NCBI GenBank assembly: GCA_026182355.1
Contig: JAPFBL010000068.1
Coordinates: forward strand, 9,151,001-9,215,000
Reading direction: 5' to 3'
DNA: 64,000 nucleotides
Source of the DNA: Hermatobates lingyangjiaoensis
Taxonomy: Eukaryota; Arthropoda; Insecta; Hemiptera; Hermatobatidae
The position numbers and the translations under genes were made by a program. The notes under the pieces were generated by a model, which was given only the letters and a program-made list of their open reading frames with translations, was not told the origin of the DNA and did no database searches. This document shows positions 22,081 to 32,373 of the stretch, piece by piece. Every line of letters starts with the position of its first letter. Within the stretch, counting starts at the first letter, position 1.

Positions 22081-23214
22081 AGCTTACCTACTAACGAAAT
22101 GGACTAAGTGGACACATATTTATTAATTTACCTATTGTTAATGAATCAATTATTTGATCTAATCTAAGACCAAAGTGCTTTATGGTTAACATTCTTACCA
22201 CTGGGACTAAAGACCTCAAATTTTTAAATGTATAATCTAGTCAATAATAATAATAATAGATAAATCCATCTCAGTGATGTGACATATGATAATATTTACT
22301 CATTAACTATCTCTTTCCTATATTAATTTGAGTATGGACTTCCATGTAGAATCAATTTGGTTTTGGTAGTTCGATAACAATCATTGTCCCAGAAATGTAA
22401 ATTTGCTATTTTTTTTAGCATGAAAATGTATATTTGGATGTTTACATTTTTGGTAGTAGTATACTCATATATCTATAGTTTATAAGAGTGTAATCTATTA
22501 ACATTGAACTCTCATTATTACTGTAGGGAGGATGAAGTATGCTCTGCTTAAAGCCCGAATACATGTATCTCGGTCGCATCTCGAAATGGGTTTGGTATCC
22601 CTTTTATACTATAATCTATAATGGTACCGTGTTGAATTTACAAGAATTTTGATATTATCTTTAGTGAGACTGTAGCATAAAATCAGTTTTATGTCTGTAT
22701 CTATCATGTTTTAGTCATCGAACTAACTAGTTTAAAATTTAAAGTGTAATCTATATGGATAAAATATTAAGTCAGTCAGTCTCCTATAGAAGGGGAAGAT
22801 TAAGAACGCGAACTAAGGTAGTAGTGATAAAAAGACTGCACTGGCGACCTGACCTGTTTGCCTGTTTAATGACCTCGCACCCAACAACGCCGACTACTAA
22901 TTCATGCTATCTTTAAATATGCGTCACGGTATAGAAGCAAACGAATACAAATGTCTAATCGATTCTTTACAATTAAAGAGTGGAATCAATACCTTTACGT
23001 TTCTCACAGCTTTACAACCCTGGATATCAATTCACCTTAAGTATGCCTTGCCTGTACACCCTTCAAAAATGCCTACAATTGATTAAATCTGTTGGGTCTT
23101 ATTTATATATCTAAGTCAGGTTAATTATCTAAAAGAGATCTCAGAAACATTAATGATGAAGGAAGTGAAATTCCATAGACAATAAAAGAAATAAATAGTA
23201 AAATGAAGTACGAA
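22081..23214. other. Intergenic DNA left of the BEL element
   Basis: Mostly AT-rich. The part around 22820-22890 has higher GC (CTGGCGACCTGACCTG, CTCGCACCCAACAACGCCG) and no convincing frame. No gene recognised. Confidence 0.5.
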
Positions 23215-23219
23215 GTAAC

Positions 23220-23465
23220 TGTTGGGAATAAAAGAAGAAATGTGTATACGAGATACAGATTGAAGTGGCAGCATTGTTGGAGGGAAAAGGTTGCTTTTAA
23301 CCTACCTGGGGGGTTATGTTATGTTTTTTGATGTGATGTGATGTATTTCTGAATTGTATATATTGTAATGAGTTTAGTTGGTTTTCATTTGACAAATAAG
23401 GAAATAAATTGAATTATTGAGTTTAATATTAAATGTAGTGTGAATCATTTAAATTAAACCTAACA
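23220..23465 (+). repeat. BEL/Pao 5' LTR
   Basis: 246 bp starting TGTTGGGAATAAAAGAAG and ending AAATTAAACCTAACA. It matches the 3' LTR except for a 3-bp shorter TGTATATATTG block. A GATGTGATGTGATGTATT repeat lies in the middle. Confidence 0.95.
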
Positions 23466-23466
23466 A

Positions 23467-23486
23467 AGTGGCATCCCTTGTGGGGA
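23467..23486 (+). promoter_or_regulatory. Likely primer-binding site
   Basis: TGGCATCCCTTGTGGGGA begins three bases after the 5' LTR (23469-23486). LTR retrotransposon primer sites begin TGG, complementary to the CCA end of a tRNA. I could not assign the tRNA. Confidence 0.6.
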
Positions 23487-23551
23487 CTTTAAGTGAGTGC
23501 ATTAACTTTTGTTGAAATAGGGTAAAATTGTGTGAATCAAGTGTTAGTAAA

Positions 23552-26500
23552 ATGGAGAAATTGAAACGTGAACGTGGAGTACTGAGAACTGCAATCACCA
23601 AAGAGTTCAAAAAAGAAGAAAATTTTCTATCAGAAAGTCAGCTAAACGATAAGGTACAAAGACTATTTAGTTATGATGACCAGTTAAAAACATTATTAAA
23701 TGAAAAAAGTGATGTGAAGGAGGAAGAAATAATGGATGAATTAAGTTCAATAGAGGAGTATAGAGAAAAGTGTTTAGCTTGTTTAGATAGGGTGAAACAA
23801 AATAAAGAAATTCAACCTAGTGAAAATAATGAACAGAAGAAAAAGTTTAGGTTGCCTGAGATTCAGTGGTTGAAATTTGATGGTGACGTAAAAAACTGGA
23901 TAAAATTTTGGGGGCAGTTTTCCAAAATACACAATGACCATTCTATTGATGGCGAAGATAAATACCAATATTTGATACAAGCAACGTCAGGTAAAGCAAG
24001 AAGTCTAGTTGAGAGGTACCCTCCATCTGCAGGTAATTACGAGAAAATAATACAAGTTTTAGAACGAAGGTTTGGGAGAGATGATATTTTAATAGATTAT
24101 TATGTTAGAGAACTATTGAATATCATGATTGATAGATTATGTGGCAAACAGAAGGCTAGTTTGAGTACATTGTATGAAAGCATTGAGGCCACATTAAATA
24201 ATTTAGATACTTTGGGAGTGACTCAGGATAAGTTCTCATTGTTTTTAACACCTATGGTTGAATCTATGTTACCAATACATATTTTAAAGGAATGGGAAAA
24301 AAGTAATATTAGAGAGATGAGTATGAATGTGTTGGATAATGTATCAGTCAATCAAGGTTCTGTTTTAGAATTTACCACCCTAGAAAAGCTGTTGGAGTTT
24401 ATAAGAATGGAAGTTGAAAGTGAATTGAGGGTATCCAGAGCTAGCAAAACATTAGAGTCAAATAAAAAAGGTAACATTGATGAGCTGCAACAAGCAACGG
24501 CTAGTACATTACATTTGGGTAGTAAGGACGCTACTATCAAGGGTAATAATGTTAATAAGAATTATTATAGTTGTATATTTTGTAATAAAAAGGGCCACTA
24601 TAGCCAAAACTGCGTAGAAGCGTCAAAATTGAGTTTAGAGGAAAAATTAAAGATTATTAAGTCCAAAAGGATTTGTTTTAAATGTTTATTAGAAGGTCAT
24701 ATGGTAAGAGATTGTAAGAGCAACATCACGTGCAGGAATTGCGGAAAGGCCCATTTTGCAATTATTTGTAGAGAAGCTAGACAATCAGTTACCCATATGC
24801 AGGGTGATAACGTGAAGGAAAAATTTAAAGTAGAAACTACAGAGAATTTAGCGGATTGCAACAAGGGTAAGAATGTGTTGCTTCAAACCCTACAAGTATG
24901 TATTTGTAATGGTAGTAAGAGATTTAAAGTGAGGTGCTTATTGGATTCTGGCAGTCAGCATTCATATATTTTAAGGTCCACGGCAACTAATTTGGGATTG
25001 CAAAGTGTCAGCGAGATAGATATGGTCCATAACCTTTTTGGCGGGTTGGTGACTAAAAAACAAACTCATTCAAAGTATATATGTAGATTGAGTGATTTAA
25101 ATAATAGCTTTAGTATAGACGTCAGAACATTGGGCCAGGAAAAAATTTGTAATCAAATACCAAGAGTGGGTTCCATTTCAGAATTACCTCACATTAGTAG
25201 TTGTGAAGAAATTCAATTAAGTGATGTGGGTAAGGGATCACCTCAGATTGAGTTGTTATTAGGAGCTGACAGTATAGCATCAATATTGACTGGTAATATA
25301 ATAAAACTAGGCGATAATTTGTCAGCGATAGAAACACTTTTGGGGTGGACGGTGATAGGATGTTTAGATAAAGAGACATTTTTAAATAATATTAATAAGC
25401 CTACAGTATCTGTGTGTCTTCAGAATTGTACAGAGTTATGGGAACTTGAACAATTGGGTATTGCAGATCCTACTAGAATAGACCGTCTGAAGAGTGATGA
25501 TGAATTTTACAATGAGTTTAAGGAGCAAATAAAAAGTAACCATTTAGGAAGATATGAGGTAAAACTGCCATGGAACGAGAACCTAAGAGACATCCCAAGT
25601 AATTTTGATTTAGCGCGCACTAGATTGAAAGCCACAACCAAGATGTTAACTAAAAGAAGTAACCTTATAGATTACAATAAAATATTCACAGAATGGGAAG
25701 CAGACGGTATTATTGAAGAGGTGAAGGATGATGGCGGAAGTGGACATTTTCTATGCCATCACCCTGTATATAAGGAGTCGAGTTTAACAACAAAGATAAG
25801 GCCTGTGTTTGATGGTTCAGCAAAAACAGTATTGGGGTTCTCGTTAAACGATTGTTTGAAGAAAGGTTGCAACTTAACATCTTTAATTATTGATAATTTA
25901 ATGCAATTTAGGTTAAACGAAATTGGAGTAAGTTCAGATATAAAGCAAGCATTTTTAATGATAAGTTTGGATGAGAAAGATAGAGATTACATGAAATTTT
26001 TGTGGTGGCAAAATTTTGATTGTAATAGTATTAAAGTTTATCGACATTGTCGGTTAGTTTTTGGATTGACTTCGAGCCCCTTTGTGTTGGGAGCAATATT
26101 GAGATTTCATTTGGAGACATATGCAGAGCAATCTCATAATATAGTTGAAACATTAAAAAAATGCTTTTATGTTGACAACTGCCTAGCTAGTGTCAGAGGT
26201 ACAGATGAGTTACAGTACTTTATATTAGAAAGTCAGCGAATTATGCGAATGGGAAAATTTGAACTTAGAGGTTGGGCACATTCAAAAATTCTTACATCCC
26301 ATGATAGAACAATTGCAGATTGTTGTACAGATGCAACAAATGCAGTACCTGTATTAGGGTTATTATGGAATACGGAGAAGGATATTTTATCCTGTGATTT
26401 ATCAAAGCTTAAGATTAATATGAATGACACTGTAACTAAAAGGAAGGTATTAGCGATGACACAATCAATGTATGATCCTGTTGGGTTCCTTAGTCCAGCT

Positions 26501-27343
26501 GTAATTTTGCCGAAGTTATTATTACGACAAGCGTGGGTTTTAAAATTAGATTGGGATGTTGAGTTCCCTGAAGAAATGACCAGATTATATCATAAGTGGT
26601 TATCTGAATTGAATTGTTTATCTAATTGTGAAATCCCTAGATTTTTGTTTCAGAATAGTTATAGGATTGATGATTGTCAATTACACATATTTTGTGATGG
26701 TAGCAAGGCTGCATACGGAGCATGTATCTTCGCTACTTCTCAAGTAAATGATAGGAGAGTTGTTAATTTAATGTTCGCGAAATCAAGGATTACACCTGTT
26801 AAGGAGCTATCCATTCCACAAATAGAATTGATGGGTGCAACTATCGGAGCAAGAATGTACAAAAATATTGTGTGTAAGATGGAAAATTTGAGGAATATGC
26901 CGGTTACTTTCTGGACTGATTCTGAGGTAGTATTGAGTTGGTTGAATAGAGATTGGAGTAAGAAGGGAGGAAGAGAGCAGTTCGTAAAAAATAGAGTAAA
27001 GGAAATATCGGAATATACGACAGGGCATCTTTGGCGTCATGTGGCGGGTAAATTAAACCCTGCAGATCTATTATCACGAGGATGTAATGGGAAGAAACTG
27101 TTACAAGGACAATGGTGGTTAGGACCTTCTTGGCTATATGAGTATGACTATCAAGAAGGAAGCAAAGACGTAATTCTTTTAGATCAGACCACAGAAACTA
27201 AAATGGATAAATTTAGTGAAAATTTTGCAAGGTTTTCTAAATTTAGTAAGAATGTTAAGAGTTCTAGCCTGGGTTTTGAGATTTATGAAAAACATTTCCC
27301 ACAGGAAAAAGTTAAGAAAAATGCATCATTATGTGACAAATGA
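23552..27343 (+). CDS. BEL/Pao Gag-Pol: gag, protease, reverse transcriptase, RNase H
   Basis: A frame of about 1,260 residues from the ATG at 23552; the frame is open slightly further upstream but without ATG. In order: coiled, charged N-terminus; a gag domain with PEIQWLKFDGD and NWIKFW near residues 102-122; three cysteine-rich zinc knuckles near residues 340-405 (CIFCNKKGHYSQNC, CFKCLLEGHMVRDC, CRNCGKAHFAIIC); an aspartic protease with CLLDSGSQHSYI near 465; reverse transcriptase with SSDIKQAFLMISL near 795 and YVDN at about 873 in the catalytic box; RNase H with FCDGSKAAYGA near 1046 and FWTDSEVVLSWL near 1120. In RNA viruses and LTR elements the box is often YVDD; the YVDN form also occurs in BEL-like proteins. 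The frame ends just before the integrase, which lies in another frame. Confidence 0.95.
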   Translation: MEKLKRERGVLRTAITKEFKKEENFLSESQLNDKVQRLFSYDDQLKTLLNEKSDVKEEEIMDELSSIEEYREKCLACLDRVKQNKEIQPSENNEQKKKFRLPEIQWLKFDGDVKNWIKFWGQFSKIHNDHSIDGEDKYQYLIQATSGKARSLVERYPPSAGNYEKIIQVLERRFGRDDILIDYYVRELLNIMIDRLCGKQKASLSTLYESIEATLNNLDTLGVTQDKFSLFLTPMVESMLPIHILKEWEKSNIREMSMNVLDNVSVNQGSVLEFTTLEKLLEFIRMEVESELRVSRASKTLESNKKGNIDELQQATASTLHLGSKDATIKGNNVNKNYYSCIFCNKKGHYSQNCVEASKLSLEEKLKIIKSKRICFKCLLEGHMVRDCKSNITCRNCGKAHFAIICREARQSVTHMQGDNVKEKFKVETTENLADCNKGKNVLLQTLQVCICNGSKRFKVRCLLDSGSQHSYILRSTATNLGLQSVSEIDMVHNLFGGLVTKKQTHSKYICRLSDLNNSFSIDVRTLGQEKICNQIPRVGSISELPHISSCEEIQLSDVGKGSPQIELLLGADSIASILTGNIIKLGDNLSAIETLLGWTVIGCLDKETFLNNINKPTVSVCLQNCTELWELEQLGIADPTRIDRLKSDDEFYNEFKEQIKSNHLGRYEVKLPWNENLRDIPSNFDLARTRLKATTKMLTKRSNLIDYNKIFTEWEADGIIEEVKDDGGSGHFLCHHPVYKESSLTTKIRPVFDGSAKTVLGFSLNDCLKKGCNLTSLIIDNLMQFRLNEIGVSSDIKQAFLMISLDEKDRDYMKFLWWQNFDCNSIKVYRHCRLVFGLTSSPFVLGAILRFHLETYAEQSHNIVETLKKCFYVDNCLASVRGTDELQYFILESQRIMRMGKFELRGWAHSKILTSHDRTIADCCTDATNAVPVLGLLWNTEKDILSCDLSKLKINMNDTVTKRKVLAMTQSMYDPVGFLSPAVILPKLLLRQAWVLKLDWDVEFPEEMTRLYHKWLSELNCLSNCEIPRFLFQNSYRIDDCQLHIFCDGSKAAYGACIFATSQVNDRRVVNLMFAKSRITPVKELSIPQIELMGATIGARMYKNIVCKMENLRNMPVTFWTDSEVVLSWLNRDWSKKGGREQFVKNRVKEISEYTTGHLWRHVAGKLNPADLLSRGCNGKKLLQGQWWLGPSWLYEYDYQEGSKDVILLDQTTETKMDKFSENFARFSKFSKNVKSSSLGFEIYEKHFPQEKVKKNASLCDK

Positions 27344-28490
27344 AGAATGGATTGAAGCAGAGAGGCGTTTGATTAAAATAATTCAAGAAGAATCAATTAG
27401 CGATAAGGAAGTAAGTAATATACGAACATTGCAATGTTTTAAGGACACAAGTGGAATTATACGGGTGAAAACAAGGCTATCGTTAATGAATGAAGAAATG
27501 AGTTTTAAATTTCCTTGTTTATTGCCGAACAATCATGTAATTGTAGATCAGTTGATATTAGAAGTACACCAGAAGAACGCCCATGCGGGTTTAGCCGTCA
27601 TGCTAGTGTTATTAAGAGAAAACTACTGGGTTATTAAATCAAGAAAGACTGTGAAGAGAATAGTAAGGAATTGTTTAAGATGCAAAAAATTAAGAGTTCC
27701 GTTAGTCAACTGTCCGGAAGCACCATTACCTTTAGACAGACTTAGTGCTAAAGAGGCGTTTGAAGTGACGGGAATCGACCTTGCAGGACCCCTGTTTACT
27801 AAGGATGAGAAAAAATGTTGGGTAGTTCTGTATACGTGTGCAGTTTTTAGAGCTATCCATTTGGAACTTGTAACGTCCTTAACGACGGATGCATTTTTGA
27901 TGTCGTGTCGCAGATTTATAGCTAGGAGAGGACGGGTAAGAGTTATATACACAGATAATGGAACCAATTTTGTGGGTGCGAGTAATGCTTTGCAGATGAT
28001 TAATTGGAAGGAAATAGAAACAGGTACTTCGACACAGAAGATAGTGTGGAAATTTAACCCACCCACAGCTGCCTGGTGGGGAGGGTGGTGGGAAAGATTA
28101 GTGAGAACAGTTAAAGATATGTTAAAGAGAAACCTAGGTAAAGCGGTAGTAAACTATGAGGAATTAGCTACACTATTGTGTGACTGTGAGGCTATAATAA
28201 ATTCAAGACCTTTAACGTTTATAGCGGAGGATGAGAACATTGCTCCTCTTACTCCATCAATGTTTCTGAATAACATGACGACAGACGTGACCGAATTCGA
28301 CCAAATTGATCGTCATCATATGGTTAAGAGAATAAGGCATATGCAAGCGTTAAGAGATACCTTAAGGAGCCGATTTAGAAGAGAATATTTAGCAATGCTA
28401 ACGCACCGGCAAGAAAATAAAAAAATGGGAAAGGTAAACGTTGGAGACGTTGTTTTATTGGAATTACCTAAGGAAAAAAGAATTTTTTGA
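27216..28490 (+). CDS. BEL/Pao integrase, in a different frame from Gag-Pol
   Basis: This frame overlaps the previous one by 128 bp and has no credible start codon of its own. It opens with residues that resemble the usual region between RNase H and integrase, so the reading frame changes somewhere near 27215-27250, either by a one-base indel or by frameshifting. A zinc-binding HHCC arrangement is visible (H-x-H in HQKNAHAG, then CLRCKKL), then the core with ITGIDLAGP-like GIDLAGPLF, YTDNGTNF and WWERLVRTVK carrying the D, D and E residues. It ends at a TGA at 28488, before the C-terminal domain. Confidence 0.9.
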   Translation: MKILQGFLNLVRMLRVLAWVLRFMKNISHRKKLRKMHHYVTNEEWIEAERRLIKIIQEESISDKEVSNIRTLQCFKDTSGIIRVKTRLSLMNEEMSFKFPCLLPNNHVIVDQLILEVHQKNAHAGLAVMLVLLRENYWVIKSRKTVKRIVRNCLRCKKLRVPLVNCPEAPLPLDRLSAKEAFEVTGIDLAGPLFTKDEKKCWVVLYTCAVFRAIHLELVTSLTTDAFLMSCRRFIARRGRVRVIYTDNGTNFVGASNALQMINWKEIETGTSTQKIVWKFNPPTAAWWGGWWERLVRTVKDMLKRNLGKAVVNYEELATLLCDCEAIINSRPLTFIAEDENIAPLTPSMFLNNMTTDVTEFDQIDRHHMVKRIRHMQALRDTLRSRFRREYLAMLTHRQENKKMGKVNVGDVVLLELPKEKRIF

Positions 28491-28766
28491 CCTCTGGCGA
28501 TCGTTTTAGAAGTTTTTCATGGCAAGGACGGATATGGCAGGGTGGCAAGAATCAAACTGGCATCAGGTGAAGAGCGAATCCGACCGGTCCAACGGCTCGC
28601 ACAGTTGGAAATTGGAAACTCAGAGGCAGTAAAATTAGAAGTATGCAAGAGGAAGCTCAACGAAGGTAGTAGTAGTTGTGATCGTGAAAAGGCGAAGGAA
28701 TCAGAAGAGAGAAACCAAACTCGATGTGGCCGGCAGATAAAGAAAAGATCAATCCTAGACTTGTGA
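28491..28766 (+). pseudogene. C-terminal domain of the BEL/Pao integrase after an in-frame stop
   Basis: The same frame continues open beyond the TGA at 28488-28490 and reads GKDGYGRVARIKLASGEERI and RPVQRLAQLEI, the conserved tail of BEL/Pao Pol proteins, then a basic, low-complexity end. The stop interrupts what would normally be continuous. There is no separate start, so the piece is presumably untranslated. Confidence 0.85.
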
Positions 28767-28793
28767 CCATTAAGATGAACCAGCAATACTTTT

Positions 28794-28807
28794 GGGGGTT
28801 TGGAGGA
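28794..28807 (+). promoter_or_regulatory. Polypurine tract
   Basis: GGGGGTTTGGAGGA directly precedes the 3' LTR, the expected position of the plus-strand primer site. It is interrupted by three T's. Confidence 0.6.
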
Positions 28808-29056
28808 TGTTGGGAATAAAAGAAGAAATGTGTATACGAGATACAGATTGAAGTGGCAGCATTGTTGGAGGGAAAAGGTTGCTTTTAACCTACCTGGGGG
28901 GTTATGTTATGTTTTTTGATGTGATGTGATGTATTTCTGAATTGTATTTTATATTGTAATGAGTTTAGTTGGTTTTCATTTGACAAATAAGGAAATAAAT
29001 TGAATTATTGAGTTTAATATTAAATGTAGTGTGAATCATTTAAATTAAACCTAACA
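28808..29056 (+). repeat. BEL/Pao 3' LTR
   Basis: 249 bp; identical by eye to the 5' LTR except for a 3-bp insertion in TGTATTTTATATTG. This implies a recent insertion. Confidence 0.95.
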
Positions 29057-29061
29057 GTAAC

Positions 29062-31309
29062 ATATCAACAATCAAAAACAGAACTATGATTTGGTGATTA
29101 ATTTCAAAAATTATAGAACTAAATAAACATAGTTTACTTATGAACATAATTTTACTACTTGCGAGTAGAAATATACCAACTAAATTTTGATTAAAAAGAA
29201 GACAAAAAATATTTTTTTTATCGATAAGTAAATTGTAGTATAATGTCATTTCAATCCACTAATGGGCAGACCTTATCATGTCCACAAGGTTTCTAAATCA
29301 ATATTAAGTCAAAAAGTTTTCATTTTACAGGAGAAAATATCCTTCAAATGTTTTAAAAAACTGTTTTTTTTTAAAAAAAATCTGAAATTATAACCAAATG
29401 GCAACATGTAAAAGAAGATTCTGACAATTAATTGGAGATGGAACATAACGATTGCCATAATGTTGTATTATATCAAATAATATTTCAAATTTTTATTATG
29501 TAATATTTATATGAAGATATCATTTTTATGTAGATTTTAAATTATATATAATTACTAGAAGAGCTGATTCAAATTAGTGCCTGTTTTGGTCAAAGAGTCA
29601 TTTTATCTTTTCCATGCTTATAATTTACCTGGCTACTATTTTGATGCTTTACTTAACATGAAAACTATATCAATGTAAAATGTCATTGCGATTTCTCAAA
29701 TAGTGCGACTTGTGGAATGTTTAAACATTTCTATCAAGCTATATAAACATAAATATCGTGAAAAATGCATTCCGATGACCAAATATGCAAATCAGTAAAG
29801 TCACCAAATATAAATATATTTTTTCATGATTACAGTACTTTACACTAGCTATCGAAAAATTATTATATACATCGAAAAATCAACCATTAAATATATAGAA
29901 CCAAAAAATTCAACATGTATTCTGATTATATATTATACATAAATATATTATTTGTTACCTTCTAGATACATATGCCACATATTTATAACTGTTGCATAAT
30001 TACTTTGCTGTTGTATGATAAAGCAAAGAAGAATTTAATTGGAGGTTTGTTTTAAGTTAGATACCTGGCATGGTATTGTGATACATAGTCTATTATTTTT
30101 AAAGATGATTGTGGATCCACCTATACCAGCAGAATACAATATAGTCCGAAATTCAGAACCATATGTCAAACATTAATCAAGTTTTAGTAATGGAACAAGA
30201 CATGGCTTGCAAAAATTGATTGATGGTCTATTTATATTTTCTTTCTGATTTAAAGATGAAGGTATTTAGATAATAAATATTATGCACAACCTTTGAAATT
30301 GATGGAGAAGTCGTATTTATTTACCGTTGCAGATTTTCAAATATTGCTCTAGTGTTTTGAGAGTTAAATGATTTGGCAGACTTTAATTTTGAAGTCAAAC
30401 CAAACTCCTTGAGCGTCTGCAAAAGTATATCTTTAGAACAGTAAGTCACCTTATGTTCGGCGCTTGAAAGAGCTGCATTGTGGGATATTTAAAGGGATGA
30501 ACAAGAAACAGCTGGCTAAAACTGTTGGTTAGTAATTGTGAAGGGAATAAGATGGAGGATGGGCAGATTAAATGATATAAGATAGCCACAAAAATTAGTG
30601 TGGTGTTCTCTCTCAGAGTTGGCACAAGTGGGAGAACATTTGGGTAAAATCATTATAATAGGGAGAACCGATTTAAAACAGCGAGTTTGTTCCCAGTAAT
30701 CTGGGAAAGGGAACACAAAGGCACAGGCCCAGTCTCTTCTTCAAACTCTCCTTAGAGATAGTGAAACTAAAGATATTATGAAGCCAAAGTGTTTCTAAAC
30801 ATGAGTCAGGCTCTACGAACAACTGATAACGGCAAACGATACGGGCAAGATATCCGGAAAACCTGGGATTCCATGGTATCTGTTATCGATCCTTTACACA
30901 GTAAACCTTCTCTCAATCGACAGTGTTGGTGCCTGGTAAAAAATGTTAATCACATACTTCTTTGAATGTATAATTCAGTTCTCAGTTTAATGAGGGAGAG
31001 AAGGTTTTTCTGGGGGAAATATTATAGACGATTGAGTAAGAGGCTTAGTGAATTTAAAAGAAGGGTAGTACATCTTTGAGTTGGGATTTGATTGATTTTT
31101 GTTGAATCAAGGTGGAAGCAAATAGGTAGTCAGTCAGTTTATGAAAGGAACAGTTTTTTGCTGCCTATATCTTTGTGACTTTCGTTAGTGGATTGATGCT
31201 CTTTTCTTGCAAATTTGCAATTATTCGTGAGAAGTGAAATCACCAGTGCAGTGGCATCTGTGTCAGAGAGGGACTTAAGTCGATCGATGTCAAAGAATAA
31301 CAATATATA
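29062..31309. other. AT-rich intergenic DNA
   Basis: No gene recognised. The part 30380-30760 has less extreme composition (for example GGCACAAGTGGGAGAAC and CACAGGCCCAGTCTC) but no frame or repeat could be assigned. Confidence 0.5.
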
Positions 31310-31550
31310 TATAAACTAGAATTTAAAAAAAAAACACAGAAATGAAATCACTGAAATTCACTACTATATTTCGATGGCCTCGTCATCAGCAGGATAGATG
31401 CGAATCGCTCCAAAGACTAATAACGACTTCACACCTAGGTTAGGCTGATGCGATTCAGATCAATCTTCCGGATGACGAGGCCATCAAAATCGAGTTTCGG
31501 TTATTTCACTTCTGTGTGTTTTTTAAAAATTCTAGTTTATTCAGTTCAAA
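31310..31550. repeat. Foldback made from the 3' end of the PLE seen at 20.5 kb
   Basis: Left part, minus strand, repeats the terminal words of 20637-20760: TAAACTAGAATTTAAAA, ACTATATTTCGATG, CCTCGTCATCAGCAGG and CGAATCGCTCCAAAGACTAA are the reverse complement of that end. The right part (about 31455-31545) is a partial inverted copy ending AAATTCTAGTTTAT. The left arm has CTGATGA and CGAAAT (minus strand), intact in spacing; the right arm has lost both. Confidence 0.88.
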
Positions 31551-31611
31551 GAATTCTTTCATCTAATTGGTTATATATATATACTAGTATATTTTGGTAG
31601 CAGTCCTTCAA

Positions 31612-31706
31612 ATATGCATGCTTTGTTGAACACAACAGAGTAGTTCCTAAGAACTACTAAGAGAAGTTCCTAGGAACTACTCTGTCGTGTTCAACAAAGC
31701 ATGCAT

Positions 31707-31708
<2 letters not shown>
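31612..31708. repeat. Short foldback, about 38-nt arms
   Basis: ATGCATGCTTTGTTGAACAC and GTGTTCAACAAAGCATGCAT are the outer arms, meeting over AGTAGTTCCTA and TAGGAACTACT. It abuts a (TA)n run on the right. Confidence 0.9.

Positions 31709-31757
<49 letters not shown>
31709..31757. repeat. (TA)n microsatellite
   Basis: TA run joining the foldback on its left to a PLE 5' fragment on its right. Confidence 0.97.
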
Positions 31758-31759
<2 letters not shown>

Positions 31760-31928
31760 TATAAGTGGGCAGCAAATCTTCTTGAAGACAAATGGAATTA
31801 AAGTATGCAGCAGCTTCTGCATTGACGACCTTTTTGCTGATGGCCTCGATTTTTCTTACTATCATTCGGTGATGCTGAGGCAACTTCCATATATGCTGGG
31901 CCAGAGACATTGAGAAAACCAATATCAA
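31758..31928 (-). pseudogene. PLE N-terminal coding fragment
   Basis: Read on the minus strand, an open frame contains IVRKIEAISKKVVNAEAAAY and FNSICLQEDLLPTYTNI, then dissolves into the TA run as tyrosine-isoleucine repeats. The block resembles the start of PLE proteins and the 61.9-kb frame (FLKACIEEGLLPTFI). A PLE 5' terminal region lies upstream on the same strand. Only the first ~55 residues exist. Confidence 0.6.
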
Positions 31929-32010
31929 ACAATTTTAATGAAACACAAAAACACTGAGTTGAAACAAGCTTTCGACCACACCTTGGTCATCTTCAGGTTA
32001 CACTACTATT
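31929..32010 (-). ncRNA. Hammerhead-like module in a PLE 5' end
   Basis: On the minus strand: CCTGAAGATGACC, a loop AAGGTGT, GGTCGAAAGCTTG, then TTTCAACTCAGTGTTTTTG. CTGAAGA and GAAA flank a 4-bp GACC/GGTC stem, with one extra U before the stem. It lies directly upstream of the PLE N-terminal frame, as expected for a ribozyme in the element's terminal repeat. Strand I complementarity is not convincing here. Confidence 0.4.
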
Positions 32011-32179
32011 TAATTAATGAATGTTAATATAATTAACTGAAAAGTAATCTTTAAAATTAAACATAACAATTTTAACAGATATAAAACAAACGATACAGCG
32101 GGTGAGAGGAAAACAAAGAGCAGGTTCCAGCAGGGTTGCAACAACATACAGGTTTGCCCCTCAATAGTTTACATATATA
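32011..32179. other. Probable remainder of the PLE terminal region
   Basis: AT-rich with AGCGGGTGAGAGG and GGTTCCAGCAGGGTTGCAAC near the right end. Not recognised otherwise. Confidence 0.3.
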
Positions 32180-32323
32180 TATATATCAATGATCAAACAT
32201 GGGAAAACAAGGCTAAGATCTTTGAACCGTAACAAGCAGTCTTCGTCAGAGTCAAAAACCGAACTGAACACTGAACATTTGTGGTTTGATCATTGATTGT
32301 TGTTTCACGTGTTTATGTGAAAT

Positions 32324-32330
<7 letters not shown>
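32180..32330. repeat. Family A foldback, short spacer
   Basis: Left part is family A on the minus strand (CATGGGAAAACAAGGCTAAG, ACCGTAACAAGCAGTC, TTCGTCAGAGTC). The right part returns as TTGTGGTTTGATCATTGATT and ACGTGTTTATGTGAAATC on the plus strand. The minus-strand core keeps CTGACGA, but GAAA is CAAA, so it is mutated. Confidence 0.85.

Positions 32331-32371
<41 letters not shown>
32325..32371. repeat. (TA)n microsatellite
   Basis: TA run ending the family A foldback. Confidence 0.97.

Positions 32372-32373
<2 letters not shown>

Larger units (their letters stand above)
23215..29061 (+). mobile_element. BEL/Pao LTR retrotransposon with target-site duplication
   Basis: Two direct LTRs flank gag-pol. 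GTAAC occurs immediately outside each end (23215-23219 and 29057-29061), a 5-bp target-site duplication. The LTRs differ by a 3-bp indel and start TGTTGGG and end CTAACA. The body is about 5.8 kb. The coding part is in two overlapping frames plus one in-frame stop, so the copy is probably inactive although recently inserted. No envelope-like gene was seen. Confidence 0.95.
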
